From: Pseudomonas viridiflava
GTDB taxonomy: Bacteria > Pseudomonadota > Gammaproteobacteria > Pseudomonadales > Pseudomonadaceae
Direction of reading: 5' to 3'
NCBI RefSeq assembly: GCF_900589395.1
Contig: NZ_UUIS01000019.1
Location: 62,001 to 126,000 of the forward strand
Length of the DNA: 64,000 nucleotides
Shown here: piece after piece, positions 27,823 through 37,138 of the stretch
How the letters are laid out: each line of letters starts with the position of its first letter
Position numbering within the stretch: position 1 is the stretch's first letter
Notes under the pieces: model-generated
The model's input: the letters and a program-made list of their open reading frames with translations, nothing else
The model's database searches: none
Told to the model about the DNA's origin: nothing
Translations under genes and position numbers: made by a program

Positions 27823-28398
27823 GCTCTTTCCTCATTCTCGTCATCAGGTATCGGTCAGTGTTCAAGCGTGGCCGGCAATCACCGCCTGGTTGCCGCGTTG
27901 CCCGGTGCTGTGGACATTCGAAAGTGGGTGAATGAAAAGACCGTGAAGCGGGGTGCGCGGTGACGTGGCCATGCTTGATTTCTCCATGAAAAGCGTGGAT
28001 TTCAAATCGTCCTGCGTGCAATGGACGCAATAGTTGAGGGGCAGAAGCGCGATGATGTTCAGCAATCTTTCATCAAAAGCCGACGAACGTAACAGGTGGC
28101 GATTGGCTGCCATTGTCTGCCAACGGCAGCGAAAAGCGGGGTGCCGCTTCGCTTGTAAGCCCGGCAGCATTGATGTTGCCGACCACGACTTCCCTCGCCG
28201 GGGGTTCGGCATTAAGCTTGCGTGCCCCGGACAATGAGTCCACTGTCGGCACCGGCCCGGACCGTGTAAAACGACTGCGCCGCGCCATGCTGCGTTGAAA
28301 ACTGCCTGGGCCCGAATCGCGAGCAAAATTTCCAGGTACCTCGTTCGTCCCTGCCGGGTGCAGGGGCTACAGCTCCAGGCACACCCCGATCACCCGCC
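27823..28398. other. Intergenic region between manganese catalase and ccoN
   Basis: About 580 bp without a supported gene. The best candidate is a 36-aa minus-strand frame at 27862-27972 (MATSPRTPLHGLFIHP...) with GGAG 9 bp upstream, which would be a leader peptide ahead of the catalase gene. No perfect ANR box (TTGAT-N4-ATCAA) is visible upstream of ccoN, unlike hemN. In P. aeruginosa a second cbb3 operon lies near here; none is present in this window. Confidence 0.4.
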
Positions 28399-28425
28399 AT
28401 GAAGTCCGGAACCGGTTATCAATGA
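28399..28425 (+). CDS. Possible 8-codon leader peptide coupled to ccoN
   Basis: ATG 28399 opens MKSGTGYQ and stops with the TGA at 28423-28425, overlapping the ccoN ATG at 28422 in an ATGA arrangement. ccoN itself has only a weak ribosome-binding site, so translational coupling is possible. The leader has no good ribosome-binding site of its own. Confidence 0.25.
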   Translation: MKSGTGYQ

Positions 28426-29864
28426 CTACAGCAATCAGCCCGACCGCCTACAACTACAAGGTGGTCCGCCAGTTCGTCATCATGACGGTGGTCTGGGGCA
28501 TCGTGGGCATGGGCCTTGGCGTGTTCATCGCCGCGCAGCTGGTGTGGCCCGAACTGAACTTCGGCCTGGAGTGGACCACCTTCGGCCGCCTGCGCCCGCT
28601 GCACACCAACCTGGTGATCTTCGCCTTCGGCGGCTGTGCCTTGATGGCCACCTCTTACTACGTGGTGCAGCGCACCTGCCAGGTGCGACTGTTCAGCGAC
28701 CGGCTGGCCGCGTTCACCTTCTGGGGCTGGCAGGCGGTGATCGCCTCGGCCATCGTCAGCCTGCCGCTGGGCTACACCACCACCAAGGAATACGCCGAGC
28801 TGGAATGGCCCATCGCAATCTGGCTGGCCATCGTCTGGGTCGCCTATGCCACGGTGTTTTTCGGCACCCTGGCGCGGCGGCGCACCTCGCACATTTATGT
28901 CGCCAACTGGTTCTACGGCGCGTTCATCCTGGTCACCGGCATGTTGCATGTGGTCAATCACCTGGCGCTGCCGGTCAGCCTGTTCAAGTCGTACTCCATC
29001 TATGCCGGCGCCACCGACGCGATGGTGCAGTGGTGGTACGGGCACAACGCCGTGGGCTTTTTCCTGACCACAGGCTTTCTGGGCATGATGTATTACTTCG
29101 TGCCCAAGCAGGCCGAGCGGCCGGTGTACTCCTATCGCTTGTCGATCGTGCATTTCTGGGCGCTGATCACCCTGTACATCTGGGCCGGCCCCCACCACTT
29201 GCACTACACCGCGCTGCCGGACTGGGCGCAGTCGCTGGGCATGGTGATGTCGATCATTCTGCTGGTGCCCAGCTGGGGCGGAATGATCAACGGCATGATG
29301 ACCCTGTCGGGCGCCTGGCATAAATTGCGCAGCGACCCGATCTTGCGTTTCCTGGTGGTGGCCCTGGCGTTCTATGGCATGTCGACCTTCGAAGGCCCGA
29401 TGATGGCGATCAAGACGGTCAATGCCCTGTCGCACTACACCGACTGGACCATCGGCCACGTGCATGCCGGCGCCCTGGGCTGGGTGGCGATGATCACCAT
29501 TGGCGCCACCTACCACATGATCCCGCCGCTGTTCGGCCGCCAGGCCATGCACAGCGTCACGCTGATCCACGCGCATTTCTGGCTGGCGACCGTCGGCACG
29601 GTGCTGTACATCGCCGCCATGTGGGTCAACGGCATTACCCAAGGGTTGATGTGGCGGGCGGTGGATGCCGACGGCACCCTCACCTACAGCTTCGTCGCCA
29701 CCCTGGTGGCCAGCCACAACGGTTATATCGTGCGGCTGATCGGCGGCGCGCTGTTTGCCAGCGGCATGCTGCTGATGGCCTGGAACACCTGGCGCACGAT
29801 TCGCGTCGGCGATCCGCACGTGGCGGCACAAACGGCGCTTATCAGCGTGCCGGGAGCGCCGTGA
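28422..29864 (+). CDS. ccoN: cbb3-type cytochrome c oxidase subunit I
   Basis: The 480-aa catalytic subunit of the high-affinity terminal oxidase is an inner-membrane protein with about 12 helices. Haem b and b3 ligands and CuB ligands are visible: His in [21 protein letters not shown], the pair in GPHHLHYT, and the two in [11 protein letters not shown]. The start [15 protein letters not shown] is that of Pseudomonas CcoN1. First gene of ccoNOQP; its stop overlaps the ccoO start by one base. Function: O2 reduction with proton pumping under low oxygen. Confidence 0.98.
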   Translation: MTTAISPTAYNYKVVRQFVIMTVVWGIVGMGLGVFIAAQLVWPELNFGLEWTTFGRLRPLHTNLVIFAFGGCALMATSYYVVQRTCQVRLFSDRLAAFTFWGWQAVIASAIVSLPLGYTTTKEYAELEWPIAIWLAIVWVAYATVFFGTLARRRTSHIYVANWFYGAFILVTGMLHVVNHLALPVSLFKSYSIYAGATDAMVQWWYGHNAVGFFLTTGFLGMMYYFVPKQAERPVYSYRLSIVHFWALITLYIWAGPHHLHYTALPDWAQSLGMVMSIILLVPSWGGMINGMMTLSGAWHKLRSDPILRFLVVALAFYGMSTFEGPMMAIKTVNALSHYTDWTIGHVHAGALGWVAMITIGATYHMIPPLFGRQAMHSVTLIHAHFWLATVGTVLYIAAMWVNGITQGLMWRAVDADGTLTYSFVATLVASHNGYIVRLIGGALFASGMLLMAWNTWRTIRVGDPHVAAQTALISVPGAP

Positions 29865-30472
29865 TGAAGCACGACATCGTCGAGAAGAATATCGGCCTGC
29901 TGACCCTGCTGATGGTCGTGGCGGTGAGTATCGGCGGGCTGACGCAGATCGTGCCGCTGTTTTTCCAGGACGTCGCCCACACGCCGGTCGAAGGCATGAA
30001 GCCCTACACCGCACTGCAACTTGAAGGCCGCGATGTGTACATCGCCAACGGCTGTGTCGGCTGCCACTCGCAGATGATCCGCCCGTTCCGGGCCGAGACC
30101 GAGCGCTACGGCCATTATTCGGTGGCCGGCGAAAGCGTCTGGGATCATCCGTTCCTGTGGGGCTCCAAACGTACCGGCCCTGACCTTGCACGCATCGGCG
30201 GGCGCTACTCGGATGAATGGCACCGCATCCACCTGATCAACCCCCGGGACCTGGTGCGCGAATCGAAGATGCCGGCCTACCCCTTCCTGGCCCACAAGGC
30301 TGTCGACGCCACCCAGACCGCGACCAAGCTGCAGGCGTTGCGCACGCTGGGCGTGCCCTACACCGATGCCGACATTGCCGGCGCCGAAAAGGCCGTGCAG
30401 GGCAAGACCGAACTGGATGCGCTGGTAGCCTACCTGCAAGGCCTGGGCGTGCACATCAAGAACAAACGGTGA
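29864..30472 (+). CDS. ccoO: cbb3-type oxidase subunit II (monohaem cytochrome c)
   Basis: The 202-aa protein has an N-terminal membrane anchor ([15 protein letters not shown]) and a periplasmic cytochrome c domain. The haem c motif CVGCH is at residues 64-68, with the axial Met further down in [11 protein letters not shown]. It passes electrons from CcoP to CcoN. ATG 29864 overlaps the ccoN stop, so the two genes are translationally coupled. Confidence 0.97.
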   Translation: MKHDIVEKNIGLLTLLMVVAVSIGGLTQIVPLFFQDVAHTPVEGMKPYTALQLEGRDVYIANGCVGCHSQMIRPFRAETERYGHYSVAGESVWDHPFLWGSKRTGPDLARIGGRYSDEWHRIHLINPRDLVRESKMPAYPFLAHKAVDATQTATKLQALRTLGVPYTDADIAGAEKAVQGKTELDALVAYLQGLGVHIKNKR

Positions 30473-30477
30473 CGAAC

Positions 30478-30660
30478 ATGGACATCGGAACGATTCGCGG
30501 CCTGGGCACCCTGGTGGTGCTGCTGGCTTTCGTGGGCCTGGCCCTGTGGGTGTTCAGCCCGAGGCGCAAACAGGCGTTCGATGAGGCCACCCTGCTGCCG
30601 TTTGCCGATGAGCCGGCGCCAGCGCGCAAACCGCAAGGTCCGCAGGCACCCGACGCATGA
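30478..30660 (+). CDS. ccoQ: cbb3-type oxidase subunit CcoQ
   Basis: This 60-aa protein has one membrane helix (LGTLVVLLAFVGLALWVF) followed by a Pro/Ala-rich cytosolic tail, the standard form of CcoQ/FixQ, which stabilises the oxidase complex. It starts 5 bp after ccoO and its stop overlaps the ccoP start by 4 bases (ATGA). Confidence 0.93.
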   Translation: MDIGTIRGLGTLVVLLAFVGLALWVFSPRRKQAFDEATLLPFADEPAPARKPQGPQAPDA

Positions 30661-31631
30661 GCAGCGGCTGGAGCCTGTACATCACCGTCCTGACCCTGGG
30701 CACGCTGGCGGGCCTGACCTGGCTGTTGCTGGCCACCCGCAAGGGTGAGCGCAAGGAGCCCGGCGAGCAGACCACCGGTCATGTCTACGACGGCATCGAG
30801 GAATACGACAATCCGCTGCCGGCATGGTGGTTCAAGCTGTTCATCGCAACGATTGTGTTCTCGCTGGGGTATCTGCTGCTGTACCCGGGGCTGGGCAACT
30901 GGCGCGGCCTGCTCCCCGGTTATGCCTGGCTCGACGCCGGCAGCCAGACACGCTTTGCCGATGGCCAGCAGGGCTGGAGCGCTGTGCATGAATGGGAAAA
31001 GGAAATGGCCCGCAGCGACGCACAATACGCACCGATCTTCGCGCGCTTTGCAGCCATGCCGGTGGAGGCTGTGGCCCGGGACCCTGAAGCCTTGCAGATG
31101 GGCGCCCGGTTGTTTGCTGCCAATTGTTCGGTGTGCCACGGCTCGGATGCCAAGGGCGCCTACGGTTTTCCGAACCTGACCGACGAGCACTGGCGCTGGG
31201 GCGGCGATGCGCAATCGATCAAGATCAGCATTCTCAATGGGCGCCGCGCCGTGATGCCCGGCTGGGGGCCGGTGCTGGGCGAGCAAGGCGTCAACGACGT
31301 CGCTGCCTGGCTGCTGACCCGCCTTGGGCGGCCGCTGCCCGAGGGCCTCACGCTCGACCCGGTGGCCGGCCAGCAACGCTACGCCACCACCTGCATCGCC
31401 TGCCACGGCGCCGAAGGCAAGGGCAATCCGCTGCTCGGCGCCCCCGACCTGACCCAGCCCGGGGCCTATCTGTACGGCACCGGCTTTGCGCAATTGCAGG
31501 AAAGTATCGCCAAGGGCCGCATGGGCCAGATGCCGGCGCAAAAAGCCATTCAGGGCGATGACCGCGTGCACGTGCTGGCCGGCTATATCTACAGCCTGTC
31601 GCGCCAGGACAAGGCGGTTGAAGTGCCATGA
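30657..31631 (+). CDS. ccoP: cbb3-type oxidase subunit III (dihaem cytochrome c)
   Basis: The 324-aa protein has two membrane helices in the N-terminal part (YITVLTLGTLAGLTWLLLA and FIATIVFSLGYLLLY). Between them is the conserved HVYDGIEEYDNPLPAWW. Two cytochrome c domains follow, with CSVCH at 157-161 and CIACH at 246-250. It accepts electrons from soluble cytochromes c. The ATG at 30657 overlaps ccoQ. Length and arrangement are normal. Confidence 0.97.
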   Translation: MSSGWSLYITVLTLGTLAGLTWLLLATRKGERKEPGEQTTGHVYDGIEEYDNPLPAWWFKLFIATIVFSLGYLLLYPGLGNWRGLLPGYAWLDAGSQTRFADGQQGWSAVHEWEKEMARSDAQYAPIFARFAAMPVEAVARDPEALQMGARLFAANCSVCHGSDAKGAYGFPNLTDEHWRWGGDAQSIKISILNGRRAVMPGWGPVLGEQGVNDVAAWLLTRLGRPLPEGLTLDPVAGQQRYATTCIACHGAEGKGNPLLGAPDLTQPGAYLYGTGFAQLQESIAKGRMGQMPAQKAIQGDDRVHVLAGYIYSLSRQDKAVEVP

Positions 31632-31751
31632 TCATTAAATCGTGTGAACGGCATTGATCCCATCACGCGACCCCGTGTCGCAGGTCAATCCTACAGGCCC
31701 GGCGTATCCTTGCTATCACCGGGCCTTTTCGAACAGCCGCAGGACGTTGCG

Positions 31752-33170
31752 ATGAGCCGTCGGATTCCACTACAGGACATCACCCCGCCAGCCGCTGACG
31801 GTCCTGGTAGCGTCGACCTGTATGCGGCCCGCCAGAAAATCCACACCAAGGCCTTCAATGGTTTTTTCCGCAACGTGCGCATGATCGGCGGGGCGCTGCT
31901 GTTGCTGCTGTACTTCGGCACCGTGTGGCTGGACTGGAACAGCCGCCAGGCGGTGTGGTGGAACTTGCCCGAGCGCCAGTTTCATGTTTTCGGCGCCACG
32001 TTCTGGCCGCAGGACTTCATCCTGCTGTCGGGCCTGTTGATCGTGGCCGCCTTTGGCCTGTTCTTCATCACCGTGTATGCCGGCCGCGTATGGTGCGGCT
32101 ACACCTGCCCGCAAAGCGTGTGGACGTGGATCTTCATGTGGTGCGAGAAGATCACCGAAGGTGACCGCCACCAGCGCATCCGGCTCGACAACGCCCCCGC
32201 CAGCGCCAACAAGCTGCTGCGCAAGACCGCCAAACATAGCCTGTGGCTGCTGATCGGACTGGTCACCGGCATCACCTTCGTCGGCTACTTTTCACCCATT
32301 CGCGAACTGTGCGTAGCCCTGGTCACCGGCCAGGCCGATGGCTGGGCGTATTTCTGGGTCGGCTTCTTTACCCTGGCCACCTACGTCAATGCCGGCTGGC
32401 TGCGTGAACAGGTGTGCGTGTATATGTGCCCGTATGCGCGCTTTCAGAGCGTGATGTTCGACCAGGACACCTTGATCGTGTCCTACGACCCGCGCCGGGG
32501 CGAACCACGCGGGGCGCGGCGCAAGGACACTGACAGGGCTGTTCAGGACCTGGGCGACTGCATCGACTGCACCCTGTGCGTGCAAGTCTGCCCCACCGGT
32601 ATCGACATCCGCGACGGCTTGCAGATCGAATGCATCGGCTGCGCGGCGTGCATCGATGCCTGCGACACCGTCATGGACAAGCTGGACGCTGCGCGTGGCC
32701 TGATCAGCTACACCACCGAGCACAGGCTGGCCGGGCGCACCACCCCGGCCTTGCGCCCGCGCCTGATCGGCTATGCCGCCGTGCTGTTGCTGATGATCGG
32801 CCTGCTGGCCGGTGCCTTCGCGCTGCGCCCGCTGACCGACCTGGATGTCAGCAAGGACCGCATGCTGTACCGTGAAACCCTCCAGGGGCACATCGAGAAC
32901 GTCTACAGCCTCAAAGTGCTGAACAAGGATCAGGTGGCCCACACCTATCGATTGCAGGCCACCGGCCTGCCGGCCTTGCACTGGCACGGCCCGCAGGAGA
33001 TCCACGTACCGGCCGGCGCCAGCCAGACCCTGGTGGTCAGCCTGTCCAGTGCGCCGCAGGCCGTAACGGCCGGCAGCAACGAGGTGATCTTCAGCGCTCA
33101 GGCCGGCGATGACAGCCAGCAGCGGGTCGAAGTCCGCAGTCGCTTCACCGGCCCCCGGGTTCGTCAGTAA
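31752..33170 (+). CDS. ccoG: Cytochrome c oxidase accessory protein (cupric reductase) CcoG
   Basis: The 472-aa protein starts at ATG 31752 (MSRRIPLQDITPP). It has about five membrane helices and two [4Fe-4S] ferredoxin motifs in CIDCTLCVQVCPTG and CIGCAACIDACD, and the membrane motif GYTCPQSVW. A C-terminal Ig-like FixG domain (about 360-472) faces the periplasm. CcoG reduces Cu(II) to Cu(I) for insertion into CcoN. First gene of ccoGHIS, 120 bp after ccoP. Confidence 0.96.
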   Translation: MSRRIPLQDITPPAADGPGSVDLYAARQKIHTKAFNGFFRNVRMIGGALLLLLYFGTVWLDWNSRQAVWWNLPERQFHVFGATFWPQDFILLSGLLIVAAFGLFFITVYAGRVWCGYTCPQSVWTWIFMWCEKITEGDRHQRIRLDNAPASANKLLRKTAKHSLWLLIGLVTGITFVGYFSPIRELCVALVTGQADGWAYFWVGFFTLATYVNAGWLREQVCVYMCPYARFQSVMFDQDTLIVSYDPRRGEPRGARRKDTDRAVQDLGDCIDCTLCVQVCPTGIDIRDGLQIECIGCAACIDACDTVMDKLDAARGLISYTTEHRLAGRTTPALRPRLIGYAAVLLLMIGLLAGAFALRPLTDLDVSKDRMLYRETLQGHIENVYSLKVLNKDQVAHTYRLQATGLPALHWHGPQEIHVPAGASQTLVVSLSSAPQAVTAGSNEVIFSAQAGDDSQQRVEVRSRFTGPRVRQ

Positions 33171-33179
33171 GGATCGTGC

Positions 33180-33695
33180 ATGAGTGTTTCTCCTTGGTAT
33201 CGGCATCGCTGGCCCTGGTTCATCCTGGGGCTGCTGGGCTGCTCGGTGACCCTGAGCCTGAGCCTGGTGGTGATTGCCGTGAACAACCCGGTCAACCTGG
33301 TCAGCGACAACTATTACGAAGCTGGCAAGGGCATCAACCGCTCGCTGGACCGCGAGCTGCTGGCCCGCCGACTCCAGGTGCAGGCCCGCCTGCACCTGGA
33401 TGATCTGACCGGCGAAGTCGAGCTGCGCCTGAGCGGCGACAGTTTGCCGCCGCGTGTCGAACTGAACCTGCTCTCGCCGACCCAGCCGGCCAGGGACCGG
33501 CGCCTGGTGCTCAATCGCAGCACTGGTGAAACCGGGCGCTATGTCGGCCAGCTCGATGACCGCCTGGCAGGGCGGCGTTTTGTCGAAGTGCTGGGCCAGG
33601 CACCCCAAGGCACCTGGCGGCTGTTCGAGGAAGAAGTGATCGAACCGGGACAGGTTGCCGTCCTGGGCGACGAACCGTTGCAGGCCGCTCCTTGA
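33180..33695 (+). CDS. ccoH: cbb3 oxidase assembly protein FixH/CcoH
   Basis: The 171-aa protein has one N-terminal membrane helix (WPWFILGLLGCSVTLSLSLVV) followed by the conserved NPVNLVSDNYYEAGKGIN and a periplasmic beta-rich domain. CcoH is a stable part of early cbb3 assembly intermediates. It starts 9 bp after ccoG. The usual tight link to ccoI is broken here by a 115-bp gap holding REP-like sequence. Confidence 0.92.
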   Translation: MSVSPWYRHRWPWFILGLLGCSVTLSLSLVVIAVNNPVNLVSDNYYEAGKGINRSLDRELLARRLQVQARLHLDDLTGEVELRLSGDSLPPRVELNLLSPTQPARDRRLVLNRSTGETGRYVGQLDDRLAGRRFVEVLGQAPQGTWRLFEEEVIEPGQVAVLGDEPLQAAP

Positions 33696-33707
33696 TTGCC
33701 AGGTATG

Positions 33708-33790
33708 TCTTAGGAGCGACTCTCGGTCGCGAAGGCTGCACGTCGAACCCGACGGAGAGTTCGATCATGCCGGTCCTTTCGCGACAGCGT
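33708..33790. repeat. Degenerate REP-like palindrome between ccoH and ccoI
   Basis: TTAGGAGCGACTCTCGGTCGCGAAGG and the later CCTTTCGCGACAG form an imperfect inverted repeat. The GGAGCG...CGCGA composition is that of REP arms. The stretch separates two genes that otherwise belong to one tight operon. Confidence 0.5.
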
Positions 33791-33810
33791 AGCATTGAGG
33801 CAGGGACTTC

Positions 33811-36261
33811 ATGATCTCGTCCTGTTTTCACTGCGCCCTGCCTGTTTCGTCAGGCAGCCGCTTTAGCGCCGCGGTCCTTGGTGAGTCCCGCCTGTTCTGC
33901 TGCCCCGGTTGCCAGGCGGTGGCCGAAACCATCGTTGCCGGTGGGCTGGAGAGCTATTACCACCATCGCAGTGGCGCCTCGGTCAATCCGCAAGACCTGC
34001 CCGCGCCGCCGCCCGATGAGCTGCCACTCTATGACCGCCTCGACGTCCAGCAGGGTTTCGTGCGCCAGGACGGCGCGCTCAGCGAAACCACCCTGTTGAT
34101 CGAAGGCATCAGTTGCGCCGCGTGTGGCTGGCTGATTGAACGCCAGCTGCGCGCCCTGCCCGACGTCATCGAAGCGCGCCTGAACCTCAGCACCCATCGT
34201 CTGCACCTGCGCTGGCAAGCCGGGGCGTTGCCACTGAGCCAGGTCATCAAACGGCTGCGGGAAATTGGCTATGTTGCCCATCCGTGGCAGCCGGACCCGG
34301 CGTGCGCGCAGCTGGAGCGGGAAAACCGCCAGGCCCTGCGGCGCCTGGGGGTCGCCGGGCTGCTGTGGTTCCAGGCCATGATGGCGACCATGGCCACCTG
34401 GCCCGAATTCAACCGCGACCTGAGCCCGGAGCTGCATACCATTCTGCGCTGGGCGGCGATGTTCCTGACCACGCCCATCGTTTTCTACAGCTGCGCGCCG
34501 TTGTTTCGCGGCGCCTGGCGCGACCTGCGCCATCGGCGGCTGGGCATGGACGTCTCGGTGTCGCTGGCCATCGGCGCCGCCTATGGCGCCGGGGTCTGGA
34601 CGGCGGTGACCGGCAGTGGCGAGCTGTATTTCGATGCCGTGGGCATGTTTGCCCTGCTGCTGCTCAGCGGTCGCTACCTGGAGCGCCGGGCCCGGCAGCG
34701 CACGGCCATCGCCACCCAGCGTTTGATCAAGCTGCTGCCGGTTTCCTGTCTGCGCCTGGACCAGGGCAGCCAGCCGCAGCGCATCCTGCTCAGTGAATTG
34801 CAGCTGAACGACCGGGTGCTGGTGCTGCCCGGCGCCGTCATACCCGCCGACGGACAGATCCTGGCCGGCCATTCCAGCCTCGATGAATCGCTGTTGAGCG
34901 GCGAATACCTGCCGCAACCCCGTGGCCCGACCGATGCGGTCACCGCCGGCACCTTGAATGTCGACAGCCCGTTGACTGTGGAGGTGCAGGCGCTGGGCGG
35001 CGAAACGCGGTTGTCGGCCATCGTGCGCCTGCTCGAACGCGCGCAGACTGAAAAGCCACGCCTGGCCTTGCTGGCCGACCGCGCTGCCCAGCAGTTTTTG
35101 CTGGTGTCATTGCTGGCCACGGTGCTGATCGGCGCGCTGTGGTGGCAACTTGATGCCGACCGCGCCTTCTGGATCGTACTGGCCATGCTGGTCGCCACCT
35201 GCCCGTGCGCCCTGTCGCTGGCCACGCCCACGGCCCTGACCGCCGCCACCGGCAGCCTGCACGGCCTGGGCCTGCTGCTGACCCGTGGCCACGTGCTCGA
35301 AGGCCTGGCGCAGATCGACACGGTGATTTTCGACAAGACCGGCACGCTCACTGAAGGTCGCCTGCAATTGCGCCGCATCCTGCCGCTGGCCGACGTCGAT
35401 GCCGAGGCTTGCCTGGCCCTGGCCGCTGCGCTGGAGAATCGTTCCGAGCACCCCATCGCCCGCGCGTTCGGCCCGGCACCACAGGCCGCCGAACAGGTCG
35501 ACAGTCATCCAGGCCTTGGCCTGCAAGGTTTCATCGACGGCCACTGCCTGCGCATCGGCCAGCCGGCTTTTGTCTGCGCCTTGAGCGCCAGCATGCCACC
35601 CGAACCACCCGAGCCTGGTGGGCAATGGCTGCTGCTGGGCAATCAGCAAGGGCCGCTGGCCTGGCTGGTGCTCGATGACCCCCTGCGCAGCGACGCGCCT
35701 GTCTTGCTCGCGGCCTGCCGGGCACGGGGCTGGCAAACCTTGTTGCTGTCCGGCGACAGCTCGCCGAGGGTGGCCGAGGTTGCCGCCGAGCTGGGCATCG
35801 ACCAGGCCCGGGGCGGCCTGAGCCCGAGCGACAAACTGGCGACGCTGCGCCGGTTGCAGCAGGCCGGGCACAAGGTGCTGATGCTGGGCGACGGGGTCAA
35901 CGATGTGCCGGTGCTGGCCGCTGCCGACATCAGCGTGGCCATGGGCTCGGCCACTGACCTGGCCAAGACCTGCGCCGACGCCGTGCTGCTCTCCAACCGC
36001 CTGCAGACACTGGTCGACGCCCTGGCGCTGGCCAGGCGCACGCGGCGAGTGATCCTGCAGAACCTGCTCTGGGCCGGGTTGTACAACGGCCTGATGCTGC
36101 CTTTTGCCGCGCTGGGCTGGATCACGCCTGTGTGGGCCGCCGTCGGCATGTCGGTCAGTTCCCTGGCCGTGGTGCTCAATGCCTTGCGCCTGGGCCGCGT
36201 GCCGGCCACTGCCCCATCAACGTCTGTCACGGAGCCGTCATGCCTGCGCTCTACATCATGA
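33811..36261 (+). CDS. ccoI: Copper-translocating P1B-type ATPase CcoI
   Basis: The 816-aa inner-membrane ATPase moves Cu(I) for cbb3 assembly. It has an N-terminal CFHC (5-8) and a second metal-binding motif CAAC at 102-105 in a heavy-metal-associated-like domain. Eight membrane helices follow, with the transport motif TCPCAL (Cys464-Pro-Cys466). The phosphorylation site is DKTGT (Asp508), the HP motif SEHPIAR, and the hinge GDGVNDVPVL. The N-terminal CFHC...CPGC zinc-ribbon-like region is typical of FixI/CcoI rather than CopA. Its last 22 bases overlap ccoS. Confidence 0.97.
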   Translation: MISSCFHCALPVSSGSRFSAAVLGESRLFCCPGCQAVAETIVAGGLESYYHHRSGASVNPQDLPAPPPDELPLYDRLDVQQGFVRQDGALSETTLLIEGISCAACGWLIERQLRALPDVIEARLNLSTHRLHLRWQAGALPLSQVIKRLREIGYVAHPWQPDPACAQLERENRQALRRLGVAGLLWFQAMMATMATWPEFNRDLSPELHTILRWAAMFLTTPIVFYSCAPLFRGAWRDLRHRRLGMDVSVSLAIGAAYGAGVWTAVTGSGELYFDAVGMFALLLLSGRYLERRARQRTAIATQRLIKLLPVSCLRLDQGSQPQRILLSELQLNDRVLVLPGAVIPADGQILAGHSSLDESLLSGEYLPQPRGPTDAVTAGTLNVDSPLTVEVQALGGETRLSAIVRLLERAQTEKPRLALLADRAAQQFLLVSLLATVLIGALWWQLDADRAFWIVLAMLVATCPCALSLATPTALTAATGSLHGLGLLLTRGHVLEGLAQIDTVIFDKTGTLTEGRLQLRRILPLADVDAEACLALAAALENRSEHPIARAFGPAPQAAEQVDSHPGLGLQGFIDGHCLRIGQPAFVCALSASMPPEPPEPGGQWLLLGNQQGPLAWLVLDDPLRSDAPVLLAACRARGWQTLLLSGDSSPRVAEVAAELGIDQARGGLSPSDKLATLRRLQQAGHKVLMLGDGVNDVPVLAAADISVAMGSATDLAKTCADAVLLSNRLQTLVDALALARRTRRVILQNLLWAGLYNGLMLPFAALGWITPVWAAVGMSVSSLAVVLNALRLGRVPATAPSTSVTEPSCLRSTS

Positions 36262-36443
36262 TTCCTGCCGCCTTGCTACTGGTGGCCATCGCCATTTACG
36301 TGTTTTTCTGGGCCGTCGACAGCGGCCAGTACGACGATCTGGACAGTCCGGCGCACAGCATTCTGTTCGACGATCAGGACCCCGGCCATCAGGCTGCGCT
36401 GCAGGAAACACCGCCACCCAAGGAACCGGACCCTCATGCCTGA
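36240..36443 (+). CDS. ccoS: cbb3 oxidase maturation protein CcoS
   Basis: The 67-aa protein has one N-terminal membrane helix (LYIMIPAALLLVAIAIYVFFW) followed by AVDSGQYDDLDSPAHSILFDD, the conserved segment of the CcoS/FixS family needed for cofactor insertion. It overlaps ccoI by 22 bases at its start and the next gene by 8 bases at its end. Confidence 0.95.
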   Translation: MPALYIMIPAALLLVAIAIYVFFWAVDSGQYDDLDSPAHSILFDDQDPGHQAALQETPPPKEPDPHA

Positions 36444-37113
36444 ACTGCTGGCCCTGCTGGGCTCGGCCGTGATGTTCGGCCTGCTGGGCGGCGGGCATTG
36501 CATCGGCATGTGCGGCGGCCTGATGGGCGCCATGAGCCTGGGCATCCAGGCGCCGGCCCGGCGCACCCGCTTGCTGCTGGCCTATAACCTGGGCCGGGTG
36601 GCCAGCTATGGCGTCGCCGGCCTGCTCACCGGCCTGCTCGGCCATGCGGTGGCCAACGGCCCGGGCGCCATGGTGCTGCGGGTCATCGCCGCGCTGCTGC
36701 TGATCGCCATGGGCCTGTACCTGGCGGGCTGGTGGCACGGCCTGATTCATATCGAACGCCTGGGCCGTGGCCTGTGGCGTCATCTCCAGCCGCTCGCCGC
36801 CCGCCTGCTGCCGATCACCAGCGTGCCCCGCGCCCTGCTGGTCGGCGCGCTCTGGGGCTGGCTGCCGTGCGGGCTGGTCTACAGCATCCTGCTGTGGGCT
36901 GCCCTGCAGGGCAACGCACTGACCAGCGCCGCACTGATGCTGGCCTTCGGCGTGGGCACGATGCCGGTGCTGTTGGTGACCGGGCTGGGCGCCGAACGCG
37001 CCCGCAGCCTGCTGCGCCAGCGTGGCCTGCGGGTGGCCGGTGGCATGCTGGTGATGCTGTTCGGGGTGTGGAGCCTGCCGGGGCCGCATCAACGGCTGTT
37101 GATGGGGCATTGA
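36436..37113 (+). CDS. TauE/SafE (DsbD_2)-family membrane protein
   Basis: The 225-aa protein has about six membrane helices. Cysteine pairs sit in GGHCIGMCGGLMG near the start and in WLPCGLVYS, with several methionines nearby. Proteins of this type follow ccoS in many pseudomonads and are annotated as sulfite exporter TauE/SafE or cytochrome biogenesis transmembrane family. The cysteine and methionine content fits copper or thiol handling, but no activity is proven. Last gene of the cco maturation operon here. Confidence 0.85.
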   Translation: MPELLALLGSAVMFGLLGGGHCIGMCGGLMGAMSLGIQAPARRTRLLLAYNLGRVASYGVAGLLTGLLGHAVANGPGAMVLRVIAALLLIAMGLYLAGWWHGLIHIERLGRGLWRHLQPLAARLLPITSVPRALLVGALWGWLPCGLVYSILLWAALQGNALTSAALMLAFGVGTMPVLLVTGLGAERARSLLRQRGLRVAGGMLVMLFGVWSLPGPHQRLLMGH

Positions 37114-37138
37114 AAACCGCCGATTGCCAACGCCTCGA

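Noticed and set aside
27862..28326. 154-codon minus-strand frame upstream of manganese catalase
   Set aside because: Composition is not protein-like; only its last 36 codons have a possible ribosome-binding site, noted as a weak candidate.
28419..30191. 590-codon minus-strand frame opposite ccoN and ccoO
   Set aside because: Low-complexity His/Gln/Arg-rich translation antisense to well-recognised oxidase subunits; no motif.
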